Shown here piece after piece: positions 5,223 to 5,228 of a stretch of DNA of 5,228 nt (positions are counted from its first letter, which is position 1; the number at the start of each line of letters is the position of its first letter). Source of the DNA: Clostridium sp. (GTDB taxonomy: Bacteria > Bacillota > Clostridia > Clostridiales > Clostridiaceae); assembly GCF_018372875.1 (NCBI RefSeq), contig NZ_JAHAIF010000085.1:1-5228 (forward strand), given 5' to 3'. A program made the translations under genes and the position numbers. The notes below the pieces were generated by a model, which was not told the origin of the DNA, did no database searches, and saw only the letters and a list, made by a program, of their open reading frames with translations.

Positions 5223-5228
5223 TAAATA

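Noticed and set aside
5124..5228. Minus-strand frame open from the right edge for 34 codons, possible C-terminus of a gene
   Set aside because: It runs straight through the terminator-like hairpin and palindrome and shows no recognisable protein family; a chance open frame is more likely.

Overview
The window is very AT-rich. It has strong AGGAGG-type ribosome binding sites, sigma-A-like promoters and intrinsic terminators, and its proteins resemble those of low-GC Firmicutes. A Clostridium-like anaerobe is the best guess, but the species cannot be told from this sequence.

Layout, left to right. (1) Bases 1-101 hold the in-frame remnant of a Rpn/PD-(D/E)XK nuclease-family putative transposase on the minus strand, with no start of its own. 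It runs off the left edge. (2) 102-566 (minus) is a 154-aa XRE-family regulator with its own promoter. (3) 686-1368 (minus) is a tight two-gene operon: a 64-aa stand-alone XRE regulator followed by a 161-aa four-helix membrane protein that looks like the DUF6773 family. Only 2 nt separate the two genes, and the second gene's ribosome binding site lies inside the last codons of the first. The operon promoter (TTTACA-17-TACAAT) is bracketed by two copies of a 10-bp direct repeat exactly 42 bp apart, a good candidate autoregulatory operator. (4) 1658-2689 (minus) is a membrane-anchored zinc metallopeptidase (HEYAH...E) of the peptidase MA/gluzincin type, followed by a long hairpin terminator. (5) Divergently, 2960-4438 (plus) is a 492-aa S41-family peptidase with an N-terminal membrane anchor, closed by a clean terminator. 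(6) 4546-4959 (minus) is a GNAT N-acetyltransferase with a possible seven-codon leader ORF upstream. (7) The right end holds a GC-richer hairpin with A7/T7 flanks and a perfect 16-bp palindrome, but no supported gene.

How they may work together: the small regulator and the membrane protein almost certainly form one autoregulated unit. The two membrane proteases share a 270-bp divergent control region and may be co-regulated, but nothing in the sequence proves a shared pathway. The GNAT gene and the 154-aa regulator look like independent accessory genes. No CRISPR array, rRNA, tRNA or complete mobile element is visible. The most interesting leads are the protease pair, the symmetric operator of the regulator/membrane-protein operon, and the nuclease remnant fused in frame behind the first regulator.
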